A stretch of DNA of 64,000 nucleotides. Origin: Novosphingobium lindaniclasticum LE124. GTDB lineage: Bacteria; Pseudomonadota; Alphaproteobacteria; Sphingomonadales; Sphingomonadaceae. Shown here piece by piece: positions 35,593-45,456 of this stretch; the stretch's first letter is position 1, and the number at the start of each line of letters is the position of its first letter. Both the position numbers and the translations under genes were made by a program. The stretch is taken from positions 1 to 64,000 of the forward strand of contig NZ_ATHL01000039.1 in assembly GCF_000445125.1 (NCBI RefSeq), in the 5' to 3' direction. The notes below the pieces were generated by a model. The model saw nothing but the letters and a program-made list of their open reading frames with translations, was not told the DNA's origin and searched no databases.

Positions 35593-36375
35593 TCAGTGCG
35601 CGAACAGGACCGCCGGGGCGCTGGCGTCCGACAGGAAGTGCGCCGTGACCCCGCCGAAGAGGAACTCACGCAGGCGGCTCTTGCCGTAAGCGCCCATGAC
35701 CAGCAGTTCGGCATGGTTCTGGTTGACCGCAAGCGACAGCGTGTCCTCGGTGGAACCGCGCCGCTCGTATTCCTCGTATTCCGCGTGGATACCGTTGCGC
35801 GATAGGTAACGCAGCGCATCGGTGGTCGGGAAGCCGCCGCTTTTTTCGATGACCGTCACCAGCTTCACCGCCTGGCAGCTTTGCAGGAGGGGAACGGCGG
35901 CCTTGAGCGCACTTGCCGCTTGTTCGCCTCCGTCCCAGGCAATCACGGCGCGGCGGATCGGCAAGGAGAGGGTGCGGCCCTCCGGCAGCGCCAGCACCGG
36001 TGCGCGAGCAACCATGGCCAGCTGCCCGGCAATGCCGCTGGCGCGCGAAACCACGACGAGATCGGAGAGCCGGGCCGCGCGGGCCAGAGCGGGGACCGGG
36101 TCTTCCTCGCTGCGGATCATTTCGAAGGCCAGACCGGCCCGGGTCAGGCGGGCCTCGATCGCTTCTGCGGCGGCGTCGTCCTCTCCGCGGGCCTTTTCCA
36201 GAGCTTCGGATATGACGTAGCTGCCACCCATCGGGTCCATGGCGATATAGCGGGAAACCGGCGTATCGACGAGCACGGTGACATGACCGTCCATATGGCG
36301 GGCCAGTTCCAGCGCAGCCTCGACACGGGCTTCGGTATCGGGCTTGCGATCGGCGTTCACGAGTATCGAGCGCAT
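35593..36375 (-). CDS. Tandem universal stress protein
   Basis: 260 residues from ATG 36375, the first methionine with family sequence (MRSILVNADRKPDTEARVEA). Two Usp domains follow each other (about 1-140 and 145-260). The second ends with VMGAYGKSRLREFLFGGVTAHFL, the G-x2-G-x9-GS-like nucleotide-binding pattern of Usp proteins. Such proteins are cytoplasmic and bind ATP or other ligands under stress. The open frame extends upstream through the LysR gene but that is not coding. Confidence 0.88.
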   Translation of the reverse strand: MRSILVNADRKPDTEARVEAALELARHMDGHVTVLVDTPVSRYIAMDPMGGSYVISEALEKARGEDDAAAEAIEARLTRAGLAFEMIRSEEDPVPALARAARLSDLVVVSRASGIAGQLAMVARAPVLALPEGRTLSLPIRRAVIAWDGGEQAASALKAAVPLLQSCQAVKLVTVIEKSGGFPTTDALRYLSRNGIHAEYEEYERRGSTEDTLSLAVNQNHAELLVMGAYGKSRLREFLFGGVTAHFLSDASAPAVLFAH

Positions 36376-36437
36376 GGTATTTCTCCCGTCTAGCCAGAGT
36401 AACCTATCGCACGATCGCGCAAATGCCATGACGAAGA

Positions 36438-37334
36438 TCAAAAAGCAGGCCGCTCGATGGAGAGGCGCGCCGCCCGTTCGAACAAGTCGAGGATCACGGG
36501 CTCGCGCTCCCGGTCCCGAATCGCCGCCTCGAAATGGACCTGCTGCGTCGGACGCGGCAGGACTTCCTGCAAGGAACCGTTTGCGAGTTCTTCCCGCACC
36601 ATGGTTTCCGGCAGGACCGCCGCGCCTTGTCCCCGCGCGACGATCTCGATCAGCATGCGCACGTTGTTGCAGGTGTTGAGCGCGGGGGCCGCGATCCGGT
36701 GTTGACCCAGCGTCGCCAGAGTGACGCCGTGAAGCGGGGAATGATCGGGCAGGGACCAGACCGGCAGCGGCGGGTTCGGGGGGGAACCGGCAAATCCGCC
36801 CGCCTCGGCAACCGAGCGGCCCGCCACCCAGACCAGTTCCACGGATCCGATCGGGGCGGTACGCAGCCCTGGGCTTGCGATCGGCCCGGCCAGGAACACG
36901 ATGTCGCGCATGCCGGAAAGAAGCTGCTGGAGCAGGCGGGCCGTCAGGTCGAGTTCGATCTCCAGCGTCACGCCGGGGCGCTCGCGCTCGATGGCGCCGA
37001 CGAAATCGGGCAGGCAGGTCGCGGCGGCGATCTCGCCGGAGCCTATGCGCACGGTGCCGGTCGCTCCTGCAAAATCGCTGGCGTCGAGCAGCACGCGTTC
37101 CAGGCCCTGCCGCAGGGGTTCGCAGTCCTGCACCAGGCGCCGACCGCGGGCGGTCAGTACCATCCGCCGCCCGTCTCTCTGGAACAGGGGAACGCCGAGT
37201 TGCTCCTCGATCTCGCGCACGCGTGCCGAAATGGCCGGCTGGGTGGTGTTGAGTCTTTGCGCTGCAGCTGCGAACGTGCCGAGCCGATCGATCCACATGA
37301 GCGTTTCGAGATGGAAGAGCGCGATACGTTTCAT
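36438..37334 (-). CDS. LysR-family transcriptional regulator
   Basis: 298 residues. The N-terminal helix-turn-helix (TFAAAAQRLNTTQPAISARVREIEEQLG is the region, about 19-46) is typical, followed by an effector-binding domain. It is divergent from the scoAB genes across an 86-nt gap, the classical arrangement for a LysR protein controlling its neighbour. The effector is unknown; a short-chain acid or CoA ester would be a guess. Confidence 0.93.
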   Translation of the reverse strand: MKRIALFHLETLMWIDRLGTFAAAAQRLNTTQPAISARVREIEEQLGVPLFQRDGRRMVLTARGRRLVQDCEPLRQGLERVLLDASDFAGATGTVRIGSGEIAAATCLPDFVGAIERERPGVTLEIELDLTARLLQQLLSGMRDIVFLAGPIASPGLRTAPIGSVELVWVAGRSVAEAGGFAGSPPNPPLPVWSLPDHSPLHGVTLATLGQHRIAAPALNTCNNVRMLIEIVARGQGAAVLPETMVREELANGSLQEVLPRPTQQVHFEAAIRDREREPVILDLFERAARLSIERPAF

Positions 37335-37343
37335 AATACGGAC

Positions 37344-37359
37344 TTATTCGTTCCGATAA
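37344..37359. promoter_or_regulatory. Candidate LysR operator
   Basis: TTAT-N8-ATAA (37344-37359) contains the T-N11-A core of LysR boxes (T37344, A37356) and is symmetrical. It sits 10 nt before the lysR start and about 60 nt before scoA. Confidence 0.45.
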
Positions 37360-37420
37360 AAAACAATCGCTATTCCTGATGAGATGCGCTGTCTAGGTTT
37401 GCTCCAAACGGGAGAATGAG

Positions 37421-38128
37421 ATGAACAAGATCTATCCCAGCGCAGATGCCGCGCTGGACGGGCTGCTCGAGGACGGGCTGCTGATCGCCGCCGGCGGCTT
37501 CGGCCTTTGCGGTATTCCCGAACGCCTGCTGGACGCGGTTCGCGATTCGGGCGTGAAGAACCTGACATTCGCGTCCAACAATGCAGGCATCGACAACGAA
37601 GGCATCGGCAAGCTGCTGCGCACCAAGCAGGTGGCCAAGATGATCTCGTCCTATGTGGGCGAGAACAAGGAGTTCGAGCGCCAGTTCCTCTCGGGCGAGC
37701 TGGAAGTGGAATTCTGCCCGCAGGGAACCCTGGCCGAGCGCATGCGTGCCGGCGGCGCTGGCATTCCCGGCTTCTACACCAGGACCGGTGTCGGCACGCA
37801 GGTGGCCGAAGGCAAGGAAGTGAAGCAGTTCCGGGGCGAGGACTATATCCTGGAGGAAGGCATCTTCGCCGACCTCAGCCTGGTCAAGGCGTGGAAGGCG
37901 GACGAGACCGGCAACGTCGTGTTCCGCAAGACCGCGCGCAACTTCAACGTGCCTGCCGCCACTTGCGGCAAGGTCTGCGTGGTGGAAGTGGAGGAGATCG
38001 TCCCCACCGGCTCGCTCGACCCGGACGGCATCCACCTGCCGGGCGTCTTCGTCCAACGCCTCGTCCTTGGCGCGCCCTACGACAAGAAGATCGAATTCAC
38101 GACTACCCGCGAGAGGGAGACCGCCTGA
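37421..38128 (+). CDS. scoA: Succinyl-CoA:3-ketoacid CoA-transferase subunit A
   Basis: 235 residues. Subunit A binds CoA: the glycine-rich [15 protein letters not shown] motif and [12 protein letters not shown] are typical of type I CoA-transferase alpha subunits. The enzyme moves CoA between succinyl-CoA and 3-oxo acids such as acetoacetate; a 3-oxoadipate role (pcaI) is possible but no other aromatic-degradation gene is near. The stop overlaps the start of subunit B (TGATG). Confidence 0.93.
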   Translation: MNKIYPSADAALDGLLEDGLLIAAGGFGLCGIPERLLDAVRDSGVKNLTFASNNAGIDNEGIGKLLRTKQVAKMISSYVGENKEFERQFLSGELEVEFCPQGTLAERMRAGGAGIPGFYTRTGVGTQVAEGKEVKQFRGEDYILEEGIFADLSLVKAWKADETGNVVFRKTARNFNVPAATCGKVCVVEVEEIVPTGSLDPDGIHLPGVFVQRLVLGAPYDKKIEFTTTRERETA

Positions 38129-38763
38129 TGTCCTGGAATCGCGATGAAATGGCCGCGCGGGCGGCGAAAGAGCTGCAGGACGGGTTCTACGTGAACCTCG
38201 GCATCGGCATCCCGACCCTGGTGGCGAACCACGTGCCCGGCGGCATGACCGTGACGCTCCAGTCGGAAAACGGAATGCTCGGCATAGGGCCTTTCCCTTA
38301 TCCTGACGAGGTCGATCCGGATCTCATCAATGCCGGCAAGCAGACGGTCAGCGAATTGCCGCAGTCCGCCTATTTCGACAGCGCCACCAGCTTCGGCATG
38401 ATCCGCGGCGGCCACATCGATCTGGCGGTGCTGGGCGCCATGGAAGTGGCGGAGAACGGCGACATCGCCAACTGGATGATCCCCGGCAAGATGATCAAGG
38501 GCATGGGCGGCGCGATGGACCTCGTCGCTGGCGTGAAGAAGATCATCGTCGTCATGGAGCACAATGCCAAGAACGGCGATCCCAAGTTCATCCCGGCCTG
38601 CACCCTGCCGCTTACGGGCAAGAACGTGGTCGACATGATCGTCACCGACCTTGCCGTGTTCCAGCGGGTCGATCACGATAGCCCGTTCAAGCTGGTCGAA
38701 CTGGCTCCGGGCGTGACCGCCGAGGAAGTCGCCGCTAAGACCACGGCGCATTATCTGACTTGA
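38128..38763 (+). CDS. scoB: Succinyl-CoA:3-ketoacid CoA-transferase subunit B
   Basis: 211 residues. The catalytic glutamate is Glu47 in [12 protein letters not shown], which forms the glutamyl-CoA thioester. [14 protein letters not shown] is also conserved in beta subunits. Coupled to scoA, the two make the heteromeric enzyme in the cytoplasm. A divergent LysR gene probably controls both. Confidence 0.95.
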   Translation: MSWNRDEMAARAAKELQDGFYVNLGIGIPTLVANHVPGGMTVTLQSENGMLGIGPFPYPDEVDPDLINAGKQTVSELPQSAYFDSATSFGMIRGGHIDLAVLGAMEVAENGDIANWMIPGKMIKGMGGAMDLVAGVKKIIVVMEHNAKNGDPKFIPACTLPLTGKNVVDMIVTDLAVFQRVDHDSPFKLVELAPGVTAEEVAAKTTAHYLT

Positions 38764-38816
38764 ACGTCGTGGGCGAAATCCGCCCTCGGTGATTTTCAGG
38801 CTAGGGAGAGTTCCGA

Positions 38817-39503
38817 ATGGCCTACACCCTGATCACTGCCAATCGGAACTACTCCAGCTGGTCGCTGCGACCCTGGGTGCTGATGAAGGCGCTCGGTATC
38901 GATTTCGTGGACCGGATCGAGCCCTTCACCGCTCCTGCCAACTACGAGGCTTTCCGCAGTTTCTCGCCTACCGGCCAGGTTCCCGCGCTGCTCGACGGCG
39001 ACAGGACCTTGTGGGACTCGCTGGGCATCACGCTCTATCTGGCCGACCGTCACCCCGGCGTCTGGCCCGAGGACGAAGCGGCCCGCGCTTTCGCCCAATG
39101 CGCGGTGACGGAAATGCACGGCGGCTTTTCGGCGCTGCGCAGCGACTGCACGATGAACGTCGGCGTGCGCGTGAGGCCCAAGACGATGAGTGCAGCTCTG
39201 GTTCGAGACGTGGCGCGCCTGCGCGAGATCTTCGGCGAGGGGCTTTCCCGCTTCGGCGGTCCCTGGCTGGCGGGCGAACGTTTCACCGCCATCGACGCCT
39301 TCTTTGCGCCGATTGCCTTCCGCATCCGTACTTATGGCTTAGACGTGGGTACCTGCCAGTCCTGGGTGGATGCCGTCCTCGATCACCCGGCGATGAAGCA
39401 GTGGGAAGCCGAAGCCCTGGGCGAGGTCTGGCGCGAACGGGGCCATGAGGAAGAGCTGGCCGCCTGTGGCGAGGTGATCGCCGATTACCGCACGAGCGCT
39501 TGA
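38817..39503 (+). CDS. Glutathione S-transferase family protein
   Basis: 228 residues. The thioredoxin-like N-terminal domain has NYSSWSLRPWVLMKALG with Ser/Arg at the glutathione site and VPALLDGDRTLWDSLGI, where DS binds the glutamyl part. The C-terminal half is the helical GST domain. The enzyme probably conjugates or reduces with glutathione in the cytoplasm. It precedes a glutathione peroxidase gene by 72 nt, a thematic pairing. Confidence 0.92.
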   Translation: MAYTLITANRNYSSWSLRPWVLMKALGIDFVDRIEPFTAPANYEAFRSFSPTGQVPALLDGDRTLWDSLGITLYLADRHPGVWPEDEAARAFAQCAVTEMHGGFSALRSDCTMNVGVRVRPKTMSAALVRDVARLREIFGEGLSRFGGPWLAGERFTAIDAFFAPIAFRIRTYGLDVGTCQSWVDAVLDHPAMKQWEAEALGEVWRERGHEEELAACGEVIADYRTSA

Positions 39504-39575
39504 TTGCGGCGCCGTCTTGCCGCCGTCATGGGCTTGCGCCATGTTCCCGGCCGAACCCAACGGGAGACTTCGTTT

Positions 39576-40121
39576 ATGGCCGACATCGCCGCAATTCCGC
39601 TGACCCGCATCGACGGCACCGCCGACAGCCTTGCCAATCACCGGGGCAAGGTCCTGCTCGTCGTCAACGTGGCATCGAAGTGTGGGCTTACGCCGCAGTA
39701 CGAAGGGCTGGAGAAGCTCTATAACGACTACAAGGCCCAAGGCTTCGAGGTTCTGGGCTTTCCCGCCAACGATTTCGGCGCGCAGGAGCCCGGCAGCGAC
39801 GAGGAGATCGTGGAGTTCTGCCAGGTCAATTACGGCGTCTCGTTCCCGCTCTTTACCAAGGCCGACGTCACCGGCGAGGCCAAGCAGCCGCTTTACGCCG
39901 CGCTTACCGAGACCATCCCCACCAAGCAGGGCGATGTCGAGGGCATGAAGGAGCGCTTCAAGGGCTACGGCATGACCCCGAACGACGATCCCGAAGTGCT
40001 GTGGAATTTCGAGAAGTTCCTGGTCTCGCGCGATGGCGCCGTCGTCGGCCGTTTCGCGCCGGGTACCGCGCCGCAGGATCCGCTGCTGGTGGATGCGATC
40101 GAGGGCGAACTGGCCAAGTAA
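39576..40121 (+). CDS. Glutathione peroxidase family protein
   Basis: 181 residues from ATG 39576. The peroxidatic cysteine is Cys36 in NVASKCGLTPQYEGLE, and the WNFEKFLV pair Trp/Asn of the active-site tetrad is present. The usual Gln in FPxNQFxxQEPG is Asp here (FPANDFGAQEPG), a variant I recall from other alphaproteobacteria. A second cysteine in VEFCQVNYG may act as resolving cysteine, in which case thioredoxin rather than glutathione could be the reductant. Confidence 0.93.
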   Translation: MADIAAIPLTRIDGTADSLANHRGKVLLVVNVASKCGLTPQYEGLEKLYNDYKAQGFEVLGFPANDFGAQEPGSDEEIVEFCQVNYGVSFPLFTKADVTGEAKQPLYAALTETIPTKQGDVEGMKERFKGYGMTPNDDPEVLWNFEKFLVSRDGAVVGRFAPGTAPQDPLLVDAIEGELAK

Positions 40122-40123
40122 GG

Positions 40124-43030
40124 TCAGTCTCCCAGCAGCACTAAGGGCGCCCATGTCGCGGGATGGGCGCCGCCGGGCACTTCGGCATCGTCCAGCAGGC
40201 CGAGCTGAGCGCGTCTCAAGGCATCGGCCCGGCTGGTGCCCCCGCGCGCGGTCTGCACGGTGCGCAAGGTGAGACGGCTGGCGACGTCGTCGCGGACCGG
40301 CCAGTGCGACAGCAGAAGCGAACGGGCTCCGGCCGCCACGAAGGCACGGGCCAGTCCCGAATACGTCGGCGCATTCTCGCTCTCGCCGGCGCTGGTGTCG
40401 CAGGCGGAGAGGATCACCCAATCGGCGTCGAGGTTCAGCTGGGCGATTTCGGCAGCGGTCAACAGGCCGTCCTCGCCGTCGCCTGAGGGCGTCAGCACCA
40501 GAGCAGGTTCGACGAGATTGCGGTAGGCGCCGCCGACCAGCCCGTGGGTAGCGAAGGCGATCACCCCCGCTTGGGCGAGCGGCGCCGCCTTCACCGCCGT
40601 TTCCGTGGCCTCTGCCCCCAAGAGAAGCCGGTGCTCTCCGCGAAACGATTGCGCCATGGCATGCAGTTCGTGATCGGCGCCGGGCAGCTCGGGAAGCTGC
40701 GTCAGTGCGGTTTCCACCGAATCCTCGAAGCCGGCGGTGCCTTGCCTGGTGGTCCTGTCCAGCAGCGGGGCACCTATGCCGACGAAGCCGCGAGGTCGGC
40801 TGCCGCGCTTGCCGACCGGCGACAGCGACCCGGCAGTGACCAGAGTGCTCACCGCATGGCGGCGCAGCAGCCACTCGGTCTTGCGCAGCGCCTCGGGATC
40901 CGCATCGTCGCCGAGGGGCGGCTCCGTCACTAACGTATCGAACGGTAGGGAGGCCAGCATGCCCGGTGTCAGGACCGCCAGATCGCGGCTCCCCCGCAAG
41001 GCCCGCGCGATCGGCTCTGGAAACAGGATCCGGTAGAGCTGATAGGCGGAGCCACGATCGAAGGCGGATCGCCCTTCCGTCAACACGCCGTCGTCTATCG
41101 AAGCGCGGAGCCGTCGCTGCAAGTCGGCCAGGTGCCGGGCGGCGATCGGCGTCACGGCAGTGGTGACGGCCTTGCGCGTCACCGCCATGATCACCAGTCC
41201 CTCCGCGTCCTGCCCGTAGAGCAGCAGCGCCTGACGCGGCGCCAGGCTGGCCCGCGCGGTTTGCAGCGTCGCCGGCTCGAAGCCCGTCAGCGAGGCATAG
41301 CCGGGCACGAGCGCGGCAATACTCGCGTCGAGCGTGCGCAGCCTCTGTTCGGCGGCGGCGATCCGATGGGCGGTCCCGGAGGCGCTCTCGTTTGCAGGGG
41401 CTTGGCCGAGGCCCAGCTCGCGGTCGCGCTGCTTGTGCAGATCGCGCAGCTGCGCATTTGCGGAGAGATAGGCGCGAATAGCCTCCCTGGCATCGGGGCC
41501 ATGGCGATCGGCCACCGCGTCCATCGACGTGAAAGCGGTCTGAAGGTCACCCAAGCCGGCCATCTGCAAGGCATCGAAGGCCGTCTCGTGATCGCCCGCT
41601 GCAATCGCGATCCGTGCTTCCACGACGAAAGTGCCCGAAGCCTGATTGCGGAGCCGGATGGTGCCGGCGGCCGAGGCGCTGCGATCCAGCAGATGGGCGC
41701 GCAAAGGCGCCACGGCTACCTTCGCTGCGACCATGCCGGCTCCCGGATTGCCGCGGCCCGCATCGATGGCGGCGCGCTGGACAAGGCCTGAAACACGGTC
41801 GAGATTGGTCGGCAAGGCCCGCCTCGCATAAGCCGCATTGACGTGATCCAGCAGCGCTTGCGCCGGATCGAGTTCGCCCTTGGCCAGGAGCATCTTCGCC
41901 AGGCTGAGTTCGGCGCGAAGGACTTCCGGGTCTTCCGACGACGACGCCAGTCGGCGTGCCATCGCCAGAGCCTTGCGATTGAGCATGAGGGCGCGATCGA
42001 CCTGACCGCCGTCCCGCACGATCCGGGCGATCTGGCCGAAGACGTTGGCTCCCGACATCGGCTGGGCCGAGGCCGGCAGCTTCTCGAAGATCGCCGCCGA
42101 GCGCTCGTAATAGGCGAGGGCTTCGTCGGAAAACCCGGCCAGGTCGAGGGCATAGGCCAGGGCATTGAACGAATAGCCGAGGTCGCGGGCATCGGGTTCG
42201 TTTTTTGCCATGCGCAAGTCGAGGGCGCGGCGCAGGATCGGCGTGGCCTGTGCATAGAGGCCGGCATCGTTGAGCGCTGCACCGAGCGCATTCAGCGCCG
42301 CCAGGGTGAGGCGATGATCCTGCGCGAGGTGTCCGGAGGCCCAGACCGCGGCGGCGCGGGCCGCTGCCACGGCGGCGGTGGAATCGCCGGCCTGGATGTG
42401 CAGGGTGCTCAGCGTGATGCCGTAGATCGCCGGCGCTTCCGCGTTACGCCCGGTGCGAAGGCTCGCGGCGGTGGCGATCGTCGCCGCCTGCTGTACCTTG
42501 GGCATGGCTTCCAGCGGCAACCCGCGTCGGTAGTCGATCAAGGCCAGCCCATAGAGCGCCGCGGCATATTCGCTGCTGTCGCGCCCGGCCAGGGATTCGC
42601 TTAGCTCCAGCGCCCGCAGCTTGTAAGCTCGCGCTTCGTCGAGCCGGCCGAGGCTGGAAAGGGCCGATCCGATGTTATTGACGATTTCCGCGCGGCGCGT
42701 CGTCATCGGCTGGCCCATGGCCGTCATCCGGGCATCGAAGCGGCGGAAGACCGCGAGCGCTTCCTCGTAGCGGCCCAGCCAGAACAGCGCCTCGCCGCGA
42801 GTGGCCTCCGCCAGCAGCAGGTCTGTCGTATCGACGTTCCCCGCCTGGCGCGCCCCGGCCAGTGCCGCGTCGATGCGCTGGAGGGCTGCCTTGGGATCGC
42901 CGGAAGTGTCGTAGTTCGCCAGAGCGCGGATCTCGTGGGCAGGCGGCGCCGTGGTCGCGGCCTGTGCCGGGCCGCTGGTCATTTCCGCCAGGAGGCCTGC
43001 CGCCAGGCAGACCCGAAGCCGCGTCTTCAT
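40124..43030 (-). CDS. Exported TPR-CHAT domain protein (caspase-like protease)
   Basis: 968 residues from ATG 43030, chosen because a signal peptide begins there (MKTRLRVCLAAGLLAEM, cleavage near AQAA at 25). The N-terminal 500 residues are TPR-like helical repeats (for example LFWLGRYEEALAVFRRF and DEALAYYERSAAIFEKL). A C-terminal CHAT domain (about 650-968) has the catalytic pair His829 (FATHGLVGG) and Cys877 (LSACDTSAGE). CHAT proteins are clan CD peptidases related to caspases and separase. Export to the periplasm or surface is inferred from the signal peptide. No gasdermin or regulator gene accompanies it. Confidence 0.9.
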   Translation of the reverse strand: MKTRLRVCLAAGLLAEMTSGPAQAATTAPPAHEIRALANYDTSGDPKAALQRIDAALAGARQAGNVDTTDLLLAEATRGEALFWLGRYEEALAVFRRFDARMTAMGQPMTTRRAEIVNNIGSALSSLGRLDEARAYKLRALELSESLAGRDSSEYAAALYGLALIDYRRGLPLEAMPKVQQAATIATAASLRTGRNAEAPAIYGITLSTLHIQAGDSTAAVAAARAAAVWASGHLAQDHRLTLAALNALGAALNDAGLYAQATPILRRALDLRMAKNEPDARDLGYSFNALAYALDLAGFSDEALAYYERSAAIFEKLPASAQPMSGANVFGQIARIVRDGGQVDRALMLNRKALAMARRLASSSEDPEVLRAELSLAKMLLAKGELDPAQALLDHVNAAYARRALPTNLDRVSGLVQRAAIDAGRGNPGAGMVAAKVAVAPLRAHLLDRSASAAGTIRLRNQASGTFVVEARIAIAAGDHETAFDALQMAGLGDLQTAFTSMDAVADRHGPDAREAIRAYLSANAQLRDLHKQRDRELGLGQAPANESASGTAHRIAAAEQRLRTLDASIAALVPGYASLTGFEPATLQTARASLAPRQALLLYGQDAEGLVIMAVTRKAVTTAVTPIAARHLADLQRRLRASIDDGVLTEGRSAFDRGSAYQLYRILFPEPIARALRGSRDLAVLTPGMLASLPFDTLVTEPPLGDDADPEALRKTEWLLRRHAVSTLVTAGSLSPVGKRGSRPRGFVGIGAPLLDRTTRQGTAGFEDSVETALTQLPELPGADHELHAMAQSFRGEHRLLLGAEATETAVKAAPLAQAGVIAFATHGLVGGAYRNLVEPALVLTPSGDGEDGLLTAAEIAQLNLDADWVILSACDTSAGESENAPTYSGLARAFVAAGARSLLLSHWPVRDDVASRLTLRTVQTARGGTSRADALRRAQLGLLDDAEVPGGAHPATWAPLVLLGD

Positions 43031-43164
43031 GTTCACCCCCGACCGGAAGTCGATCATCGGGAACATCCCGCGTCGGCGTCGGCCTTCCCGGCAAAAGACA
43101 GGAAATCGAACGGCCGACAAGCATCCAATTGTCCAGGCTTGCAGAAAAGCGCGCTCGAGCAGGT

Positions 43165-44016
43165 TCAGGCGTCTCCCGTAGCGATCGGGCGAGCCGGGTC
43201 GGCGATCCACTCGCTCCAGGATCCGGGATAGAGTCGCGGTTCAGGCAGACCCGCTACGGCCATGGCGAGGGCATTGTGACAGGCGGTCACGCCGGAGCCG
43301 CAGGAAAGCACGGCGGGCCGACCGTCCAGCAGCACGGAGAAGGCGGCGGCGAGCTCGGATGCCGGGAGGAACCGTCCGTCGGATCCGAGATTGTCGCGGA
43401 AAAAGCGGTTGCGGGCGCCGGGGATGTGACCGGGAACCGGGTCGATCGGGTTGGGATCACCCCGGAAGCGTGAAGGATCGCGGGCGTCCAGCACTTGTGC
43501 GCCGCCGTTTTCCACGTTCGCCAGCACCTGGCGCGCCGACACGGGGGCGGGGACCAGCGGCTCGCCCGGCGTGAAATCGCCCGGCACCACGGATGCCGGA
43601 TAACCGGTCTCCAGCGGCAGGCCCGCTTCCGCCCAGGCCTGCTTGCCGCCATCGAGCAGGGCGACCTGGGCATGGCCCATCCACCGCAGCAGCCACCAGG
43701 CGCGCGCAGCCCAGGCACCGCCGCGGGAATCGTAGACGATGACCTGTTGCTCCTGCTTGAGGCCCTGCTTGCGCAGCCAGGCTGCGAACGCGACCCGCGC
43801 GGGGAGCGGGTGGCGGCCGTTGGAGCCATCCGGCGGCCCGGCGAGATCCTCGTCGAGATGGGCATAGCGCGCCTCCGGCAAGTGCCCGGCTCGGTAACGC
43901 TCACGCCCCTTCTCGGGCTCGCCCAGTTCGAAGTCGCAGTCGAGCACGAGGAGATCCGCGCCAGCGGCGAAAAGATCGTGCAACTGGGAAACGGAAATCA
44001 GCGTGTCGTAAGCCAT
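43165..44016 (-). CDS. sseA: 3-mercaptopyruvate/thiosulfate sulfurtransferase
   Basis: 283 residues with two rhodanese domains. The active-site cysteine is Cys239 in SCGSGVTACH; the CGSGVT loop is the mercaptopyruvate sulfurtransferase form rather than the CRKGVT of thiosulfate sulfurtransferases. The enzyme passes sulfur from 3-mercaptopyruvate to cyanide or thiols. ATG 44016 was chosen since conserved sequence starts at MAYDTLISVSQL. The next gene upstream is metK's terminator region, so it is probably transcribed alone. Confidence 0.93.
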   Translation of the reverse strand: MAYDTLISVSQLHDLFAAGADLLVLDCDFELGEPEKGRERYRAGHLPEARYAHLDEDLAGPPDGSNGRHPLPARVAFAAWLRKQGLKQEQQVIVYDSRGGAWAARAWWLLRWMGHAQVALLDGGKQAWAEAGLPLETGYPASVVPGDFTPGEPLVPAPVSARQVLANVENGGAQVLDARDPSRFRGDPNPIDPVPGHIPGARNRFFRDNLGSDGRFLPASELAAAFSVLLDGRPAVLSCGSGVTACHNALAMAVAGLPEPRLYPGSWSEWIADPARPIATGDA

Positions 44017-44125
44017 GGTCCTGCCTTGAAGTGCCCGCGTGCCCTTAGGCGAAAGGAGGGGCGCCTGTCGACGCAGTCCGTCCCGACCAGTGGGCGGCCG
44101 ATCAGGCAAGCGACGGATAGACAAC

Positions 44126-44163
44126 GAAAACGGGCCGAGTTTCCGTCTTGAAAACTCGGCCCG
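44126..44163 (-). terminator. metK terminator
   Basis: A perfect 12-bp stem CGGGCCGAGTTT/AAACTCGGCCCG (44131-44142 with 44152-44163). On the minus strand TTTTC follows. It lies about 43 nt past the metK stop. Confidence 0.88.
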
Positions 44164-44205
44164 CTCTCTGAAGCCATTATCCGGAAAGCTGGATCAGCGC
44201 TCCCT

Positions 44206-45423
44206 TCAGGCGAGGGCGGCCTTCAGCGCCTCGGCCAGGTCGGTGCGCTCCCAGGGGAACAGATCGCCTTCAGGCTTGCGGCCGAAGTGGCCGTAAGCGG
44301 CCGTCTTGGCGTAGATCGGCTTGTTGAGGCCGAGACCGGTGCGGATGCCGCGCGGCGTCAGGCCGCCGAGCTTGTCGGCCGCGACCTTGGTGATCGCCGC
44401 TTCGAGAGCGGCATCGCTGGCGGTGCCGGTGCCGTGCGTGTCGACGTAGAGCGAAAGCGGCTCGGACACGCCGATGGCATAGGCGATCTGGATGGTGCAG
44501 CGCTTGGCGAGGCCGGCCGCCACGACATTCTTGGCGAGGTAACGGGTGACATAGGCTGCCGAGCGATCGACCTTGGTCGGATCCTTGCCCGAGAAGGCGC
44601 CGCCGCCGTGCGGTGCCGCGCCGCCGTAAGTGTCGACGATGATCTTGCGGCCGGTGAGACCGGCATCGCCGTCAGGGCCGCCGATCTCGAACTTGCCGGT
44701 CGGGTTGATGTGGAACTTGGTGTTCTCGGTGACGAAGCCGGCAGGCAGGATTTCGCCGACGGCCTTCTTCACGTAGGCCTTGAGTTCCGCGTCCTGGGCG
44801 CCTTCGTGGTAGCCGGCCTTGTGCTGGGTCGAGACGACCACGGCGGTCGCTTCCACCGGCACGCCGTCCTTGAAGCGCAGGGTCACCTGGCTCTTGGCGT
44901 CGGGCTCCAGGAACGGCGCCGCGCCCGAGTGGCGGTCGGCGGCGAGGCGCTCGAGGATCTTGTGGCTGTAGTCCAGCGTGGCGGGCATGAGGTCCGGCGT
45001 CTCGTCGCAGGCGAAGCCGAACATGATGCCCTGGTCGCCCGCGCCTTCGTCCTTGTTGCCGGCCGAATCCACGCCCTGCGCGATGTCGGCGCTCTGCGGG
45101 TGCAGGTGGTTCTCGAACAGCAGGTCCTGCCAGTGGAAGCCGGCCTGTTCGTAGCCGATGCGCTTCACGGTTTCACGGACGATGTGCTGGATTTCCTCCT
45201 GCGCGCCGTCTTCCCAGTGACCGTCCTTGTCGATCATGCCCTTGCCGCGCACTTCGCCGGCGAGGACGACGCGCTGGGTGGTGGTCAGGGTCTCGCAGGC
45301 AACGCGCGCTTCCGGATCCTTCGAGAGGAAGAGATCGACGATGGCGTCGGAAATCTGGTCCGAAACCTTGTCGGGATGGCCTTCCGAGACGCTCTCGGAC
45401 GTGAAGACATAGTCATTTCGCAT
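44206..45423 (-). CDS. metK: S-adenosylmethionine synthetase
   Basis: 405 residues. MetK makes SAM from methionine and [19 protein letters not shown] at the N-terminus is the metal/methionine signature, and the conserved ATP-loop [16 protein letters not shown] is present in the C-terminal half. It lies 41 nt downstream of lnt on the same strand and may be co-transcribed, with a hairpin in the gap. Confidence 0.98.
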   Translation of the reverse strand: MRNDYVFTSESVSEGHPDKVSDQISDAIVDLFLSKDPEARVACETLTTTQRVVLAGEVRGKGMIDKDGHWEDGAQEEIQHIVRETVKRIGYEQAGFHWQDLLFENHLHPQSADIAQGVDSAGNKDEGAGDQGIMFGFACDETPDLMPATLDYSHKILERLAADRHSGAAPFLEPDAKSQVTLRFKDGVPVEATAVVVSTQHKAGYHEGAQDAELKAYVKKAVGEILPAGFVTENTKFHINPTGKFEIGGPDGDAGLTGRKIIVDTYGGAAPHGGGAFSGKDPTKVDRSAAYVTRYLAKNVVAAGLAKRCTIQIAYAIGVSEPLSLYVDTHGTGTASDAALEAAITKVAADKLGGLTPRGIRTGLGLNKPIYAKTAAYGHFGRKPEGDLFPWERTDLAEALKAALA

Positions 45424-45430
45424 CGTGACA

Positions 45431-45456
45431 CCACATATAAAGAAATCTTTATGTGG
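45431..45456 (-). promoter_or_regulatory. Hairpin just upstream of metK
   Basis: CCACATATAAAG can pair with CTTTATGTGG (45431-45442 with 45447-45456, two-base bulge). It lies 8 nt before the metK start. It does not match the SAM riboswitch classes I know, so its role is open. Confidence 0.35.

Noticed and set aside
36376..37296. Extension of the universal stress protein frame upstream by 307 codons
   Set aside because: The extension lies wholly under the LysR gene on the same strand in another frame and is Arg/Pro-rich; Usp homology begins at the ATG at 36375.
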